A stretch of 64,000 nt of DNA from contig NZ_FWXY01000002.1 in NCBI RefSeq assembly GCF_900176365.1, positions 1 through 64,000 of the forward strand. Direction: 5' to 3'. The DNA comes from Desulfocicer vacuolatum DSM 3385. Its GTDB lineage: Bacteria > Desulfobacterota > Desulfobacteria > Desulfobacterales > Desulfobacteraceae. A model generated the notes under the pieces. It was given only the letters and a program-made list of their open reading frames with translations, did not search any database and was not told the origin of the DNA. Positions within the stretch are counted from its first letter, which is position 1. Each line of letters begins with the position of its first letter. The translations under genes were made by a program, and so were the position numbers. Below are positions 31,167-39,829 of this stretch, piece after piece.

Positions 31167-32471
31167 ATGGAAGGTGCAACACTACCCATCATTGTGTTTC
31201 TAATTGTTTATGCCCTGATAACCTTTGAACTGGTTAACAAGGCAGTATCTGCGCTTCTGGGCGTCATGGTTCTCTTGATCATGCACGTTGTGGATGAGCA
31301 CCATGCGGCAGCCCTCATTGATTTTGAAACCATCATGTTGTTATTGGGCATGATGTCCATTGTTGCCGTGCTCAGAAAATCAGGGTTCTTTTCCATCCTT
31401 TCTGTAAGAATTGCAGAGATGACCAAAGGAAACCCGCTGAAAATTTTAATCCTGTTCTCCGTTGTAACAGCAGTGCTTTCTGCATTTCTGGACAATGTCA
31501 CCACGGTGCTCATCATCATTCCCATCATCATTGAGCTCACCCGGGGCATGGGACTGGACCCCAAAATATATGTCATCAGCCAGGCGGTGATTTCCAATGT
31601 GGGCGGCACGGCAACACTCATTGGTGATCCGCCGAACATCATCATTGGCTCCAAGGTGGGATTGACCTTTAATCAGTTCATCGGCAACCTTATCATCCCT
31701 GTGATAATTTCCTTTTTTGCCACCCTGCTTTTCATGTGGTTCACCAACCGGGATAAATTTAAACCCATTGACAATAACCTTGCCAAGCTTTTTTCTGTTC
31801 AGCTTTTGCTGGAAAAAATCAAGGTGGAATTTCTCAACACCCGCATTGATCAAAAACTTCTGGTCAAAGGATTGAGCTGTCTTATCATTGCCATTTTACT
31901 CTTTGTCACCCAGACAGTGACAAAGATGTCCCCGGGTGTTGTGGCGGTTTTCATGGCCATGGTATTGTTCACCATCTCCGGTGTGGATGTGGAACACATG
32001 CTTGAAGAGGTGGAGTGGAGCACATTGCTGTTCTTTGCCGGTCTTTTCATCCTGGTGGGTGTTCTGGAACACAAGGGCGTCATTGAATGGGTGGCCCACA
32101 AGGTATTTTTACGCATTGGCGACAATCCATATATCATGGTGTTAACCGTATTGTGGGTGTCCGGCATTGTATCGGGTTTTCTGGATAACATTCCCTTTAC
32201 CATCACCATGATCCCCATTGTTCACCTCATGCTGGAAGTGAACCCCATTCCCAACAACATTCTGTGGTGGGCACTGGCCCTGGGGGCGTGCTTTGGCGGC
32301 AACCTCACCATGATCGGGGCCTCGGCAAACATTGTTTCCGTGGGCATGGCCAAACAGGCAGGTGTGCACATAAGCTTTCTTGAGTTCATGAAGGACAGTG
32401 CGGCCATCACCATCATCACATTGATGATTGCCTCTGCATTTCTCACCCTCTATCTATGGATATCCCTATGA
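31167..32471 (+). CDS. ArsB/NhaD-type ion transporter
   Basis: A 434-aa membrane protein of the ion transporter superfamily (NhaD, ArsB, SLC13-like). About 11 helices. The conserved re-entrant segments are LSAFLDNVTTVLIIIPI and VSGFLDNIPFTITMIPIV, each with the DN pair, and NVGGTATLIGDPPNIIIGS plus GGNLTMIGASANIVSVG. It probably exchanges Na+ for H+, but arsenite or anion transport cannot be excluded. The ATG at 31167 follows AAAAAAGGA. Its stop overlaps the next gene as ATGA. Confidence 0.85.
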   Translation: MEGATLPIIVFLIVYALITFELVNKAVSALLGVMVLLIMHVVDEHHAAALIDFETIMLLLGMMSIVAVLRKSGFFSILSVRIAEMTKGNPLKILILFSVVTAVLSAFLDNVTTVLIIIPIIIELTRGMGLDPKIYVISQAVISNVGGTATLIGDPPNIIIGSKVGLTFNQFIGNLIIPVIISFFATLLFMWFTNRDKFKPIDNNLAKLFSVQLLLEKIKVEFLNTRIDQKLLVKGLSCLIIAILLFVTQTVTKMSPGVVAVFMAMVLFTISGVDVEHMLEEVEWSTLLFFAGLFILVGVLEHKGVIEWVAHKVFLRIGDNPYIMVLTVLWVSGIVSGFLDNIPFTITMIPIVHLMLEVNPIPNNILWWALALGACFGGNLTMIGASANIVSVGMAKQAGVHISFLEFMKDSAAITIITLMIASAFLTLYLWISL

Positions 32472-33352
32472 ATGATAAAAATAGACAAAACATGTACAAA
32501 CTGCTCAGAGAACTTGGCGATGTACAGGGTATTGCCCGGATGACAGTGCTGTCCTTGAACAGCTTCATTGAATCCATCCGCCAGCTGCAATGTACAAAGC
32601 AAGAACTGCAACCCCTTTATTTTGAACTGGCCGAGGCCCTGAAGAGCTCCCAGCCCAAAATCATTCCCCTGATACATCTGCTGGAACAGTTTGAGGAGGA
32701 AATGGAAGCGGTTATGACACCGGAAAAGAGTCTGGAAGAGATCCGGGAAACCGCCATTAAAAGCCTTGAAGATAAAATCCGGCAGTTCCAGGACAATGCG
32801 GCCAAGGTAACGGAAAACGGCTTGAAATTCATCAATAACCACGATGTGGTCATTGTCCATTCTGCCAGTTCCGTGGTGACCGATATCCTTGTCCAGGCCA
32901 AGGAAAAATGGAACAAACGTTTTGAGGTGGTGATTCTGGAGCACAACCGGGACAGAACCCGCCAGATCATCCAGGCCCTGCGGGACAACGACATTGACCA
33001 CATTGTCACCCCGGCCTATGACCTGAGCCATCACATTGACCGGGCCACCAAAATGTTTGTGGGGGCCTTGACCATCACTTCGGATCGAAAAATTGTGGCA
33101 CCATCGGGTACGGCGGGCACTGTGAGTCTGTGCCACTTAAACGGCATCCCCGTGCATCTGTTTGCCAATACCCTGCACTACTCCCACCGGACCTCAACAG
33201 ATCAGTATATCTATGAGGCAGAGGAAGACACCCACAGTGCAAACATGGATTTTTCCATCACCAGCCACTCCCATGACCTTGTGAGCCTGGACCTTATCAA
33301 TCACATTGTCACTGAAAACGGTGAAACCTCAAAGGATGCCACTGCCGGCTGA
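32468..33352 (+). CDS. eIF2B alpha/beta/delta-like protein
   Basis: About 294 aa, with the eIF2B/MtnA fold: N-terminal helical part (ELGDVQGIARMTVLSLNSFI), then the Rossmann-like half with VVIVHSASSVVTDILVQA and KMFVGALTITSDRKIVAPSGTAGTVSLC. Bacterial members include methylthioribose-1-phosphate isomerase and ribose-1,5-bisphosphate isomerase, but this one matches neither well by eye. It is translationally coupled (ATGA) to the ion transporter, an unexpected partner. Function unknown. Confidence 0.75.
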   Translation: MNDKNRQNMYKLLRELGDVQGIARMTVLSLNSFIESIRQLQCTKQELQPLYFELAEALKSSQPKIIPLIHLLEQFEEEMEAVMTPEKSLEEIRETAIKSLEDKIRQFQDNAAKVTENGLKFINNHDVVIVHSASSVVTDILVQAKEKWNKRFEVVILEHNRDRTRQIIQALRDNDIDHIVTPAYDLSHHIDRATKMFVGALTITSDRKIVAPSGTAGTVSLCHLNGIPVHLFANTLHYSHRTSTDQYIYEAEEDTHSANMDFSITSHSHDLVSLDLINHIVTENGETSKDATAG

Positions 33353-33380
33353 TACCGGTGAAGGTCACACCAATGATCAA

Positions 33381-33419
33381 AATACCCGCGCCGCAATTTT
33401 GTGGCACGGGTATTTTTTT
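33381..33419 (+). terminator. terminator after the transporter/eIF2B-like unit
   Basis: AATACCCGCGCC pairs with GGCACGGGTATT around GCAATTTTGT, followed by a T-run. It ends the two-gene unit before the U32 gene. Confidence 0.9.
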
Positions 33420-33504
33420 AAATAAAATCATTGATTATTAAAGTCAAAACAGGTAAACTCCAGGTTTTTCACATGAACCTTAAACAAACGGCAAAGGGCA
33501 TAAA

Positions 33505-35487
33505 ATGAGCAAAAAGAACAAACCCCTGATTCTGGCCCCTGCCGGAGATGAAAACACCTTTTTGGCGGCCGTTGCCGCCGGTGCTGATGCGGTTTACTGC
33601 GGCCTTAAAATTTTTTCCGCCCGCATGGAAGCCGGCAATTTCAGCATGGAAGCCCTTTCCCGCTTAAATGCCCTGGCCAGAACCAAAGGTGTCAAGGTCC
33701 ATGTGGCCTTTAACTCCCTTGTGAAACATGCAGAAGAAGACAAGGTGCGGCGCCTGCTAACCAAGCTCAATAAATATGTGCACCCCCATGCCCTGATCAT
33801 CCAGGACCCGGGGGTGGCGGCCATGGCTAAACAGATCGGTTTCAAAGGAGAGTTGCACCTGTCCACCCTGGCCAACTGCACCTTTCCCGGGGGACTTGAA
33901 GCGGCAAAAAAAATGGGTATTTCCAAGGTGGTGCTGCCAAGGGAGCTCAGCATTGATGAAATCAAGACCATGGCAAAAAACACCCCTGAAGATCTGGACC
34001 TTGAAACATTCATCCATGGGGCCCTGTGCTACGGGGTGTCAGGAAGATGCTATTGGAGCAGCTGGTTCGGGGGACGCAGCAGCCTCAGGGGACGCTGTGT
34101 ACAACCCTGTCGACGCATGTACCGCCAGGGAAATAACCGCCAGCGCTATTTTTCCTGTTTTGACCTTTCCGCAGATGTGCTGGTCAAGGTGTTAAAAGAG
34201 ATTCCCCGGGTGACCACCTGGAAAATTGAAGGCAGGAAAAAAAGTCCCCATTATGTGTTTTACACGGTGAAAGCATATAAAATGCTCCGGGACCACGGCC
34301 ATGATCCCCAAAAGAAAAAAATTGCCCTCTCCTTTCTTGAGTATGCCATGGGAAGACCTGCCACCCATTACAATCTGTTGTCCCAGCGACCCCAAAGCCC
34401 GTTGCAAAAAGACACAGAAACCGGGTCCGGTCTGTTCATCGGCCGGGTGAAAAAAGGGGAAAACATCCATTTTATCACAAGAGAGCCCCTGTTACAGGGG
34501 GATCTGCTGCGCATTGGATATGAGGATGACCGGGGACATTTTATCCAACGCGTCACCCGTTCCATGCCCAAAAAAGGCAAACTGGTGCTGAAACCGGGCA
34601 AAGGGATCAAGCCCGGCAAAGGCACACCGGTGTTCATTGTGGATCGCCGGGAACCCGAAGTCAATGCGCTGATCCGGGATCTATCCACCACCCTGGAAAA
34701 ATTCAGCTCCCCGGACATATCCCCCATGATCGGGGATGCCGGGGAAAAATCCACCCCCCAACGCAAAAAAAATCAGCCCCCGCCGGACCGGCCCCGGGAA
34801 ATTTTCCTTTTTCGCTCCCCACCCAAGGGGCGGACCCAGGGAACCCCTGCCCGGTGGCTCACCCTCCAGGCTGTGAAAAATGAAACCGGTAAAAAACTCA
34901 AACAGACCTGGTGGTTTCTTCCTCCGGTGCTCTGGCCCGAAGAGGAAACAGAGCTGAAACAGGCCATTGAGATTGCACAGCAACGCCATGCCCGGCATTT
35001 TGTATTAAACATCCCGTGGCAGATTGCCCTTTTTGATACCCCGGCCAAACTCAATGTCTGGGCCGGTCCCTTTTGCAATATTGCCAATGGCTCCCACCTG
35101 GCATGGCTGGAAAAAATGGGCTTTTCCGGTGCCGTTGTCAGCCCGGAACTGACCCGGGAAGATTTTTTGTGCCTGCCGGCTGTGACATCCCTTTCCCTGG
35201 GGGTGGTCATTGAAGGCAACTGGCCCCTTGCCATATCGCGGATTATTTCCCCGGATATTTCCCCGGATTCACCGTTTTTAAGCCCCATGGGGGAGTCATC
35301 ATGGATTTCCCGCCGGGAAAATAACCATTGGGTTTTTCCCGGCTGGCGATTAAATTTAACCCCGGTGAAAGAGACATTATACCAGGCAGGATACCGCCAT
35401 TTTTTCACCATGGAAGAGCCTGTAAACAAAGAAATTTCATTAAAGAAACGGCAGGGATTGTGGAACTGGGACCTCACACTTCTGTGA
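33505..35487 (+). CDS. peptidase U32 family protein
   Basis: 660 aa. The N-terminal third is the U32 barrel (LAPAGDENTFLAAVAAGADAVY) with the conserved cysteine region GALCYGVSGRC...LRGRCVQPCRR, which in characterised relatives (RlhA, TrhP, UbiU/V) binds a 4Fe-4S cluster used for RNA or quinone hydroxylation. The central part has a basic, proline-rich linker (about residues 410-445). The C-terminal region is U32-like and specific to the longer members. A 23S rRNA or tRNA hydroxylation role is plausible but not shown. Confidence 0.8.
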   Translation: MSKKNKPLILAPAGDENTFLAAVAAGADAVYCGLKIFSARMEAGNFSMEALSRLNALARTKGVKVHVAFNSLVKHAEEDKVRRLLTKLNKYVHPHALIIQDPGVAAMAKQIGFKGELHLSTLANCTFPGGLEAAKKMGISKVVLPRELSIDEIKTMAKNTPEDLDLETFIHGALCYGVSGRCYWSSWFGGRSSLRGRCVQPCRRMYRQGNNRQRYFSCFDLSADVLVKVLKEIPRVTTWKIEGRKKSPHYVFYTVKAYKMLRDHGHDPQKKKIALSFLEYAMGRPATHYNLLSQRPQSPLQKDTETGSGLFIGRVKKGENIHFITREPLLQGDLLRIGYEDDRGHFIQRVTRSMPKKGKLVLKPGKGIKPGKGTPVFIVDRREPEVNALIRDLSTTLEKFSSPDISPMIGDAGEKSTPQRKKNQPPPDRPREIFLFRSPPKGRTQGTPARWLTLQAVKNETGKKLKQTWWFLPPVLWPEEETELKQAIEIAQQRHARHFVLNIPWQIALFDTPAKLNVWAGPFCNIANGSHLAWLEKMGFSGAVVSPELTREDFLCLPAVTSLSLGVVIEGNWPLAISRIISPDISPDSPFLSPMGESSWISRRENNHWVFPGWRLNLTPVKETLYQAGYRHFFTMEEPVNKEISLKKRQGLWNWDLTLL

Positions 35488-35506
35488 TGATTTTTTAAAA
35501 AAATGG

Positions 35507-35535
35507 TTGACCTTTCGGTAATTTTTACATATGCA
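35507..35535 (+). promoter_or_regulatory. sigma70 promoter of the mrp operon
   Basis: TTGACC (35507-35512), 17-nt spacer, TATGCA (35530-35535), about 85 nt before the first mrp gene. Confidence 0.55.
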
Positions 35536-35620
35536 TAGAGCATCATTTTTTCTATGTTGATAAGTAAGTAATTCCGCTTCAGTAATCCGGTGCCATAACC
35601 CCATTAAATGGAGCTTTACT

Positions 35621-36121
35621 TTGAAAAAAACACGACGCAAATCAATTGTTTTTACGAATTTTCTCATCTTGTTCTTCTTCTGGATGATTTTTTCCGGAAA
35701 ATTCGATGCCTTTCACCTCACCCTGGGGGTTCTTTCCTGTAGCCTTGTGGCGTGGATGGCCGCTGATTTTCTCATCACGGCCCCCAGCTTTGCCACCATT
35801 GCAAAACAATGGATTGGGTTTTCCAAGTATATTCCATGGCTTCTATGGCAAATCGTCCTTGCCAATATCCATGTACTCCGCCTGGTCTTAAGCCGTGATA
35901 TGAACAGTCGAATCAATCCCCAGATCATCAAATTCAGAAGTACCATCAAGTCTCAAATGGGGCTGGTCACCTTTGCCAACTCCATCACACTGACCCCCGG
36001 TACCATCACCGTCGCCGCCACCACATACGGCGATATGGCGATACACGCCATTGACAATGAATCCGCAGCCCCGCTTCCCGGCGACATGGAGAAACGGATT
36101 GCAAAAATTTTTGGTGAATAA
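35621..36121 (+). CDS. mrpE: Mrp antiporter subunit E
   Basis: A 166-aa MnhE family membrane protein with two or three N-terminal helices (FLILFFFWMIFSGKF; LGVLSCSLVAWMA) and the conserved SLTLTPGTITV-type segment, here NSITLTPGTITVAATTYGD. It starts with TTG, with TGGAG 6 nt upstream. First gene of the Mrp operon; its stop overlaps the mrpF start. Confidence 0.9.
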   Translation: MKKTRRKSIVFTNFLILFFFWMIFSGKFDAFHLTLGVLSCSLVAWMAADFLITAPSFATIAKQWIGFSKYIPWLLWQIVLANIHVLRLVLSRDMNSRINPQIIKFRSTIKSQMGLVTFANSITLTPGTITVAATTYGDMAIHAIDNESAAPLPGDMEKRIAKIFGE

Positions 36122-36402
36122 TGGACAATTTTATTCTTTTTTCAGCCATGGTACTCACCATATTAATGGTGGTACCGCTTTACCGGGCCGTCATGGGCCC
36201 CACCATCCTGGACCGATTCATGGGTGTCAATGCCATTGGCAGCAAAACCACGGTTCTTTTGATCATGATAGGCTTTATCTTTAACCGGGTGGATATGTTC
36301 ATTGACATCGCCCTTGCCTATGCATTGCTCAATTTTATCGCCGTTATTGCTTCTTCACGATATTTTCACAAAAGAAAAGGTTTAGGCGAGGAGATGAAAT
36401 GA
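36121..36402 (+). CDS. mrpF: Mrp antiporter subunit F
   Basis: 93 aa, three helices, with the MnhF signature YRAVMGPTILDRFMGVNAIG and the acidic DIALAYALLNFIAVI in the last helix. Starts one base into the mrpE stop codon and overlaps mrpG by 4 bp. Confidence 0.92.
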   Translation: MDNFILFSAMVLTILMVVPLYRAVMGPTILDRFMGVNAIGSKTTVLLIMIGFIFNRVDMFIDIALAYALLNFIAVIASSRYFHKRKGLGEEMK

Positions 36403-36716
36403 TAATCTGGATATCTGCTTTGTTGATTATTATCGGTTTTGTCTTTTTTTTAGGTGGTTCCCTGGGAATGATCCGCCTGCCCGATTTTTACTCCAGGCTC
36501 CATGCCGCAGGCATGCTGGATACCATGGGCGTTTTTCTTTCCATGGCAGGTCTTGCCCTGTACGTGGTCCACGATTTTACCCTGGGAAATTTCCTATCTG
36601 CCCTTAAAATCATTCTCATTGTGGTGTTTGTATTCATCACAAGCCCCACAGCCACCCACGCCATTGTGGACGCAGGGGTTCGTGCCGGCCTGAAACCCTG
36701 GACCAAAAAAAATTAA
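36399..36716 (+). CDS. mrpG: Mrp antiporter subunit G
   Basis: 105 aa, three helices. MnhG hallmark: GSLGMIRLPDFYSRLHAAGMLDTMGV followed by PTATHAIVDAG near the end. The start overlaps mrpF as ATGA. Confidence 0.93.
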   Translation: MIIWISALLIIIGFVFFLGGSLGMIRLPDFYSRLHAAGMLDTMGVFLSMAGLALYVVHDFTLGNFLSALKIILIVVFVFITSPTATHAIVDAGVRAGLKPWTKKN

Positions 36717-36735
36717 ACCGCATAGGTGATATCCC

Positions 36736-36981
36736 ATGATCTGGCAAGTTGAATTGATTATTCTTATACTGATTATCATATGCGCCTTTGCAGCCATCAA
36801 AGTAAGGGACCTGTTAAGTGCGGCCCTGCTTCTGGGGGCTTACAGTTTTCTCATGTGCCTTGCGTGGGCCGTGATGGGGGCTGTGGATGTGGCCTTTACC
36901 GAAGCCACAGTGGGCGCCGGCGTCAGCACGGTTTTTTGTGTTGCTGCGGTATTTCACACAACAAGGAGGACCAAAGATTGA
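36736..36981 (+). CDS. Mrp/Mbh subunit, DUF4040 (MbhD-like)
   Basis: 81 aa, three helices. Contains KVRDLLSAALLLGAYSFLMC and DVAFTEATVGAGVSTV, the signature of the small MbhD/DUF4040 subunit, which in MrpA is the C-terminal piece of the large protein. Its stop overlaps the TTG start of the next gene. Confidence 0.88.
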   Translation: MIWQVELIILILIIICAFAAIKVRDLLSAALLLGAYSFLMCLAWAVMGAVDVAFTEATVGAGVSTVFCVAAVFHTTRRTKD

Positions 36982-37802
36982 AAATTCTTGGGAAACTGAC
37001 CATACTGCTTTGCGGGGTGCTTCTCATGGTTTTCGCCATGGAATTCCCCAACTGGGGGGACCCGGAATCCCCGGCATCCACCCATTTATCCCCCTATTTC
37101 ATCCAGCACACCATGGAAGATACAGCCGTACCCAATATCGTCACTTCGGTCCTGGCAGACTACAGGGGCTACGACACCATGTTTGAAACCACGGTGATTT
37201 TAACGGCGGGGCTGGCCTGTTTTCTTTTGTTGCGCATTGAAAGGAAAAAGATACCCCATCGATATTATCGCCATGAGCCCACCGGGGTGACTCTTCGCAT
37301 GGAAGGGGAAAAATATCCAAAAAATTCCGCTGTATTCCAACGCATGGACGCCAACTGGGTTCCCTATGACTTTGTCATCAGCCGCACCTGCCGCCTGATC
37401 ATCCCTTTTATCCAGATTTTTGCCCTCTATGTTGTGGCCCATGGCCATCACAGCCCCGGGGGCGGATTCCAGGGGGGGGTCATCATGGGAGCGTCGGTGA
37501 TTCTGTTTGCCATTTCCCATAACTTAAGAACCTCCATTAAAAATTTCAGCGAAAAAACAGCAGCCCTTTTCAGTGTCACCGGGGTCTTTATCTATGCCGG
37601 TACCGGCGCCTTGTGTCTGCTGTTTGGCGAGGTTTTTTTAAACTACAGCGCCCTTGCACCCATTCTGGGCGGTGATCGTGTAATGGCCCGGTCCCATGGT
37701 ATTCTGGTGGTGGAAATCGGTGTTGCCGTTGCAGTGACTGCGGTGATGATATGGATCTATTACAACCTGTCTTCCGCCGGAAAACAGGATGAGGGACTCT
37801 GA
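36978..37802 (+). CDS. mrpB: Mrp subunit B (MbhE-MbhF-like fusion)
   Basis: 274 aa from a TTG at 36978, which has a perfect AAGGAGG 9 nt upstream; longer in-frame extension to 36780 overlaps the previous gene and is rejected. The N-terminal part (VFAMEFPNWGDPESPASTHL) resembles MbhE, the C-terminal part is MnhB: IIPFIQIFALYVVAHGHHSPGGGFQGGVIMGAS. Two N-terminal helices, then about four in the B domain. In other Mrp systems these are separate or part of MrpA. Confidence 0.87.
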   Translation: MKILGKLTILLCGVLLMVFAMEFPNWGDPESPASTHLSPYFIQHTMEDTAVPNIVTSVLADYRGYDTMFETTVILTAGLACFLLLRIERKKIPHRYYRHEPTGVTLRMEGEKYPKNSAVFQRMDANWVPYDFVISRTCRLIIPFIQIFALYVVAHGHHSPGGGFQGGVIMGASVILFAISHNLRTSIKNFSEKTAALFSVTGVFIYAGTGALCLLFGEVFLNYSALAPILGGDRVMARSHGILVVEIGVAVAVTAVMIWIYYNLSSAGKQDEGL

Positions 37803-37804
37803 TT

Positions 37805-38293
37805 ATGGAATCAATATTTTCGCTTGTCCTTGCCAAGGCAAATTATGCAGCCTACATCATCCTCATGATGATAGGGCTTTATGCCATGATTGCCAAAAAT
37901 AATCTCATCAAGAAAATCGTTGGAATGAGTATCTTCCAGACCGCTGTGATCCTGTTTTATGTGTCCATTGGGTGTAAAAAAGGCGCCACCATTCCCATAC
38001 TGCGCCACCATGGTCATCCGGAACCTGTGGGCCACGCTGCGGAGAACGCAGGCGCCCACGCCATGGATGCGGCCCACGGTGCAGAAAAAGTTGTGGCCCA
38101 TGCCGTGGATGCGGCCCACAATGCGGTCCATGTTGCAGACTATATCAATCCCCTTCCCCATGTGCTCATGCTCACGGCCATTGTGGTGGGTGTTGCCACC
38201 CTTGGTGTGGCCCTGGCCCTGGCCATACGGGTTTACAACACCTATGGCACCCTGGAGGAAGATGAAATTAACCAACAGCTGAGGAGCGGATAA
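37805..38293 (+). CDS. mrpC: Mrp antiporter subunit C with Ala/His-rich insert
   Basis: NuoK-like subunit with three helices (ANYAAYIILMMIGLYAMIA; MSIFQTAVILFYVSIG; ALTAIVVGVAT-type LMLTAIVVGVATLGVALALA). 162 aa versus about 110-115 usual. The excess is residues about 68-111, an Ala/His-rich stretch with the repeated motif MDAAHGAEKVVAHAVDAAHN between helices 2 and 3. This loop is normally short. It could bind metal or be a neutral expansion. Confidence 0.88.
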   Translation: MESIFSLVLAKANYAAYIILMMIGLYAMIAKNNLIKKIVGMSIFQTAVILFYVSIGCKKGATIPILRHHGHPEPVGHAAENAGAHAMDAAHGAEKVVAHAVDAAHNAVHVADYINPLPHVLMLTAIVVGVATLGVALALAIRVYNTYGTLEEDEINQQLRSG

Positions 38294-38298
38294 AACCC

Positions 38299-39828
38299 AT
38301 GACCCGTCATCTGCCTGCGTTAATCATTGTGATCCCCCTTTTGTCGGCCCTTGTCACCTCCGGTTCCGGTTGGTTCAACCAGAAAGCCCCGTTTCGCATT
38401 GCCGTTTCAGCGCTGTTATTATCATTGCTTTGTGCTGTTCTGATGTTGATACAGGTGGTCACCACCGGTATTGCCATGGAGTACAGAATGGCCGGCTGGG
38501 CCGGTCCCATGGGCATTGTGTATGTCATTGATCACTTAAGTGCCATTGTGCTTGTGGTGATCACTTCGGTGTCCTGCCTTAATCTTGTGGCCCAGAGAAA
38601 AAACATCCATGCGGAGTTCAAGGACAAACAAGGTGCCTTTAATGCCCTTTATGTATTGTTCACCGCAGGGCTCATCGGCATGACCGCCACCGGGGACGCT
38701 TTTAACCTTTATGTACTTCTGGAAATTGTCTCCCTGTCCGGTTATGCCCTCATCGGCCTTGGCAACACCCGGGCACCCCTTGCCACCTTGAACTATCTGT
38801 TCCTTGGCACCATTGGAGCCACCTTTTATCTGCTGGGTGTGGGGTACCTTTACATTGCCACCGGTACCTTGAACATGGCGGAACTGACCACCATGATTCC
38901 AAAGCTCATGGACTCCGGGGTGATTTTATTTGCCTTTATCATCTGTGTCACCGGGCTTTTTGTTAAAATGGCCCTTTTCCCTGTGCACGGCTGGCTTCCC
39001 GATGCCTATTCCCAGGCAACACCGGCGGCGGCAGGGCTCATTGCGCCGTTGACCACCAAGGTCACGGTGTATATTCTGATCCGCATCTGCATGACGGTGT
39101 TCACACCGGAGTACACCTTTGACCATCTGGATATCAGCGGGTTTATTGTGCTTGTGGCCGTTGTCACCATTGTGTTTGGTTCCTTATCAGCCCTGGCCCA
39201 GAAAAACGTTAAAAAGATGCTCACCTATATTATCATTGCCGAGGTGGGATACATGGTGGGTGGATTTTTTCTTGGAAATCGTCTGGGAATATCCGGAGCC
39301 ATTCTCCACATCATCAATGATGCGGCCATGACCCTGGCCCTTTTTCTTGCTGCGGGCATATTTATCTGGAAAACCGGTGGAGAATCCCGCAGTGATCTCA
39401 AGGGACTGTTTGCCAAAATGCCCTTTACCATGGCAGGATTTGTGCTGGCGGCCCTGTCCGTTGTGGGGGTCCCCCCCACCTGCGGTTTTTTCAGCAAATG
39501 GTACCTGATTTCCGGCGGGGTCCAGGCAGGCAACTATCTGTTTGTGGCGGCCCTGATCTTCAGCTCCCTTGTCAATGCGGTTCTGTTTTTCCGGCTGTTT
39601 GAAATTGCCTATTTTGAACCCTTTGGCGAAGACGAAGACCATGCACATGGCCATGGAAACAGCCACGGAAGTCACCACCATGTGGGGGCCCTTGCCATTA
39701 AGGAGGCCCCCTTGGACATGCTGGTGCCGTTTCTGGCGGCCTGCATGGCCCTTATTGTGCTGGGGCTCTATTCAGGAACAATAATTACCAATATCATTCA
39801 ATTTGCCATACCGACAGGGGTGATCTAA
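38299..39828 (+). CDS. mrpD: Mrp antiporter subunit D (proton-pumping family)
   Basis: 509-aa NuoL/M/N homologue with about 14 helices. The key glutamate of TM5 is in LYVLLEIVSLSGYAL, the TM7 lysine in FVKMALFPVHGWLPDAY and the TM8 lysine in LIAPLTTKVTVYILI. Between the last helices is a His-rich loop (DEDHAHGHGNSHGSHHH). It probably forms one cation/proton channel of the complex. Confidence 0.93.
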   Translation: MTRHLPALIIVIPLLSALVTSGSGWFNQKAPFRIAVSALLLSLLCAVLMLIQVVTTGIAMEYRMAGWAGPMGIVYVIDHLSAIVLVVITSVSCLNLVAQRKNIHAEFKDKQGAFNALYVLFTAGLIGMTATGDAFNLYVLLEIVSLSGYALIGLGNTRAPLATLNYLFLGTIGATFYLLGVGYLYIATGTLNMAELTTMIPKLMDSGVILFAFIICVTGLFVKMALFPVHGWLPDAYSQATPAAAGLIAPLTTKVTVYILIRICMTVFTPEYTFDHLDISGFIVLVAVVTIVFGSLSALAQKNVKKMLTYIIIAEVGYMVGGFFLGNRLGISGAILHIINDAAMTLALFLAAGIFIWKTGGESRSDLKGLFAKMPFTMAGFVLAALSVVGVPPTCGFFSKWYLISGGVQAGNYLFVAALIFSSLVNAVLFFRLFEIAYFEPFGEDEDHAHGHGNSHGSHHHVGALAIKEAPLDMLVPFLAACMALIVLGLYSGTIITNIIQFAIPTGVI

Positions 39829-39829
39829 T

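Noticed and set aside
36780-36977. N-terminal extension of MrpB to 36780
   Set aside because: It overlaps the whole preceding subunit in another frame; the TTG at 36978 has a perfect ribosome-binding site.
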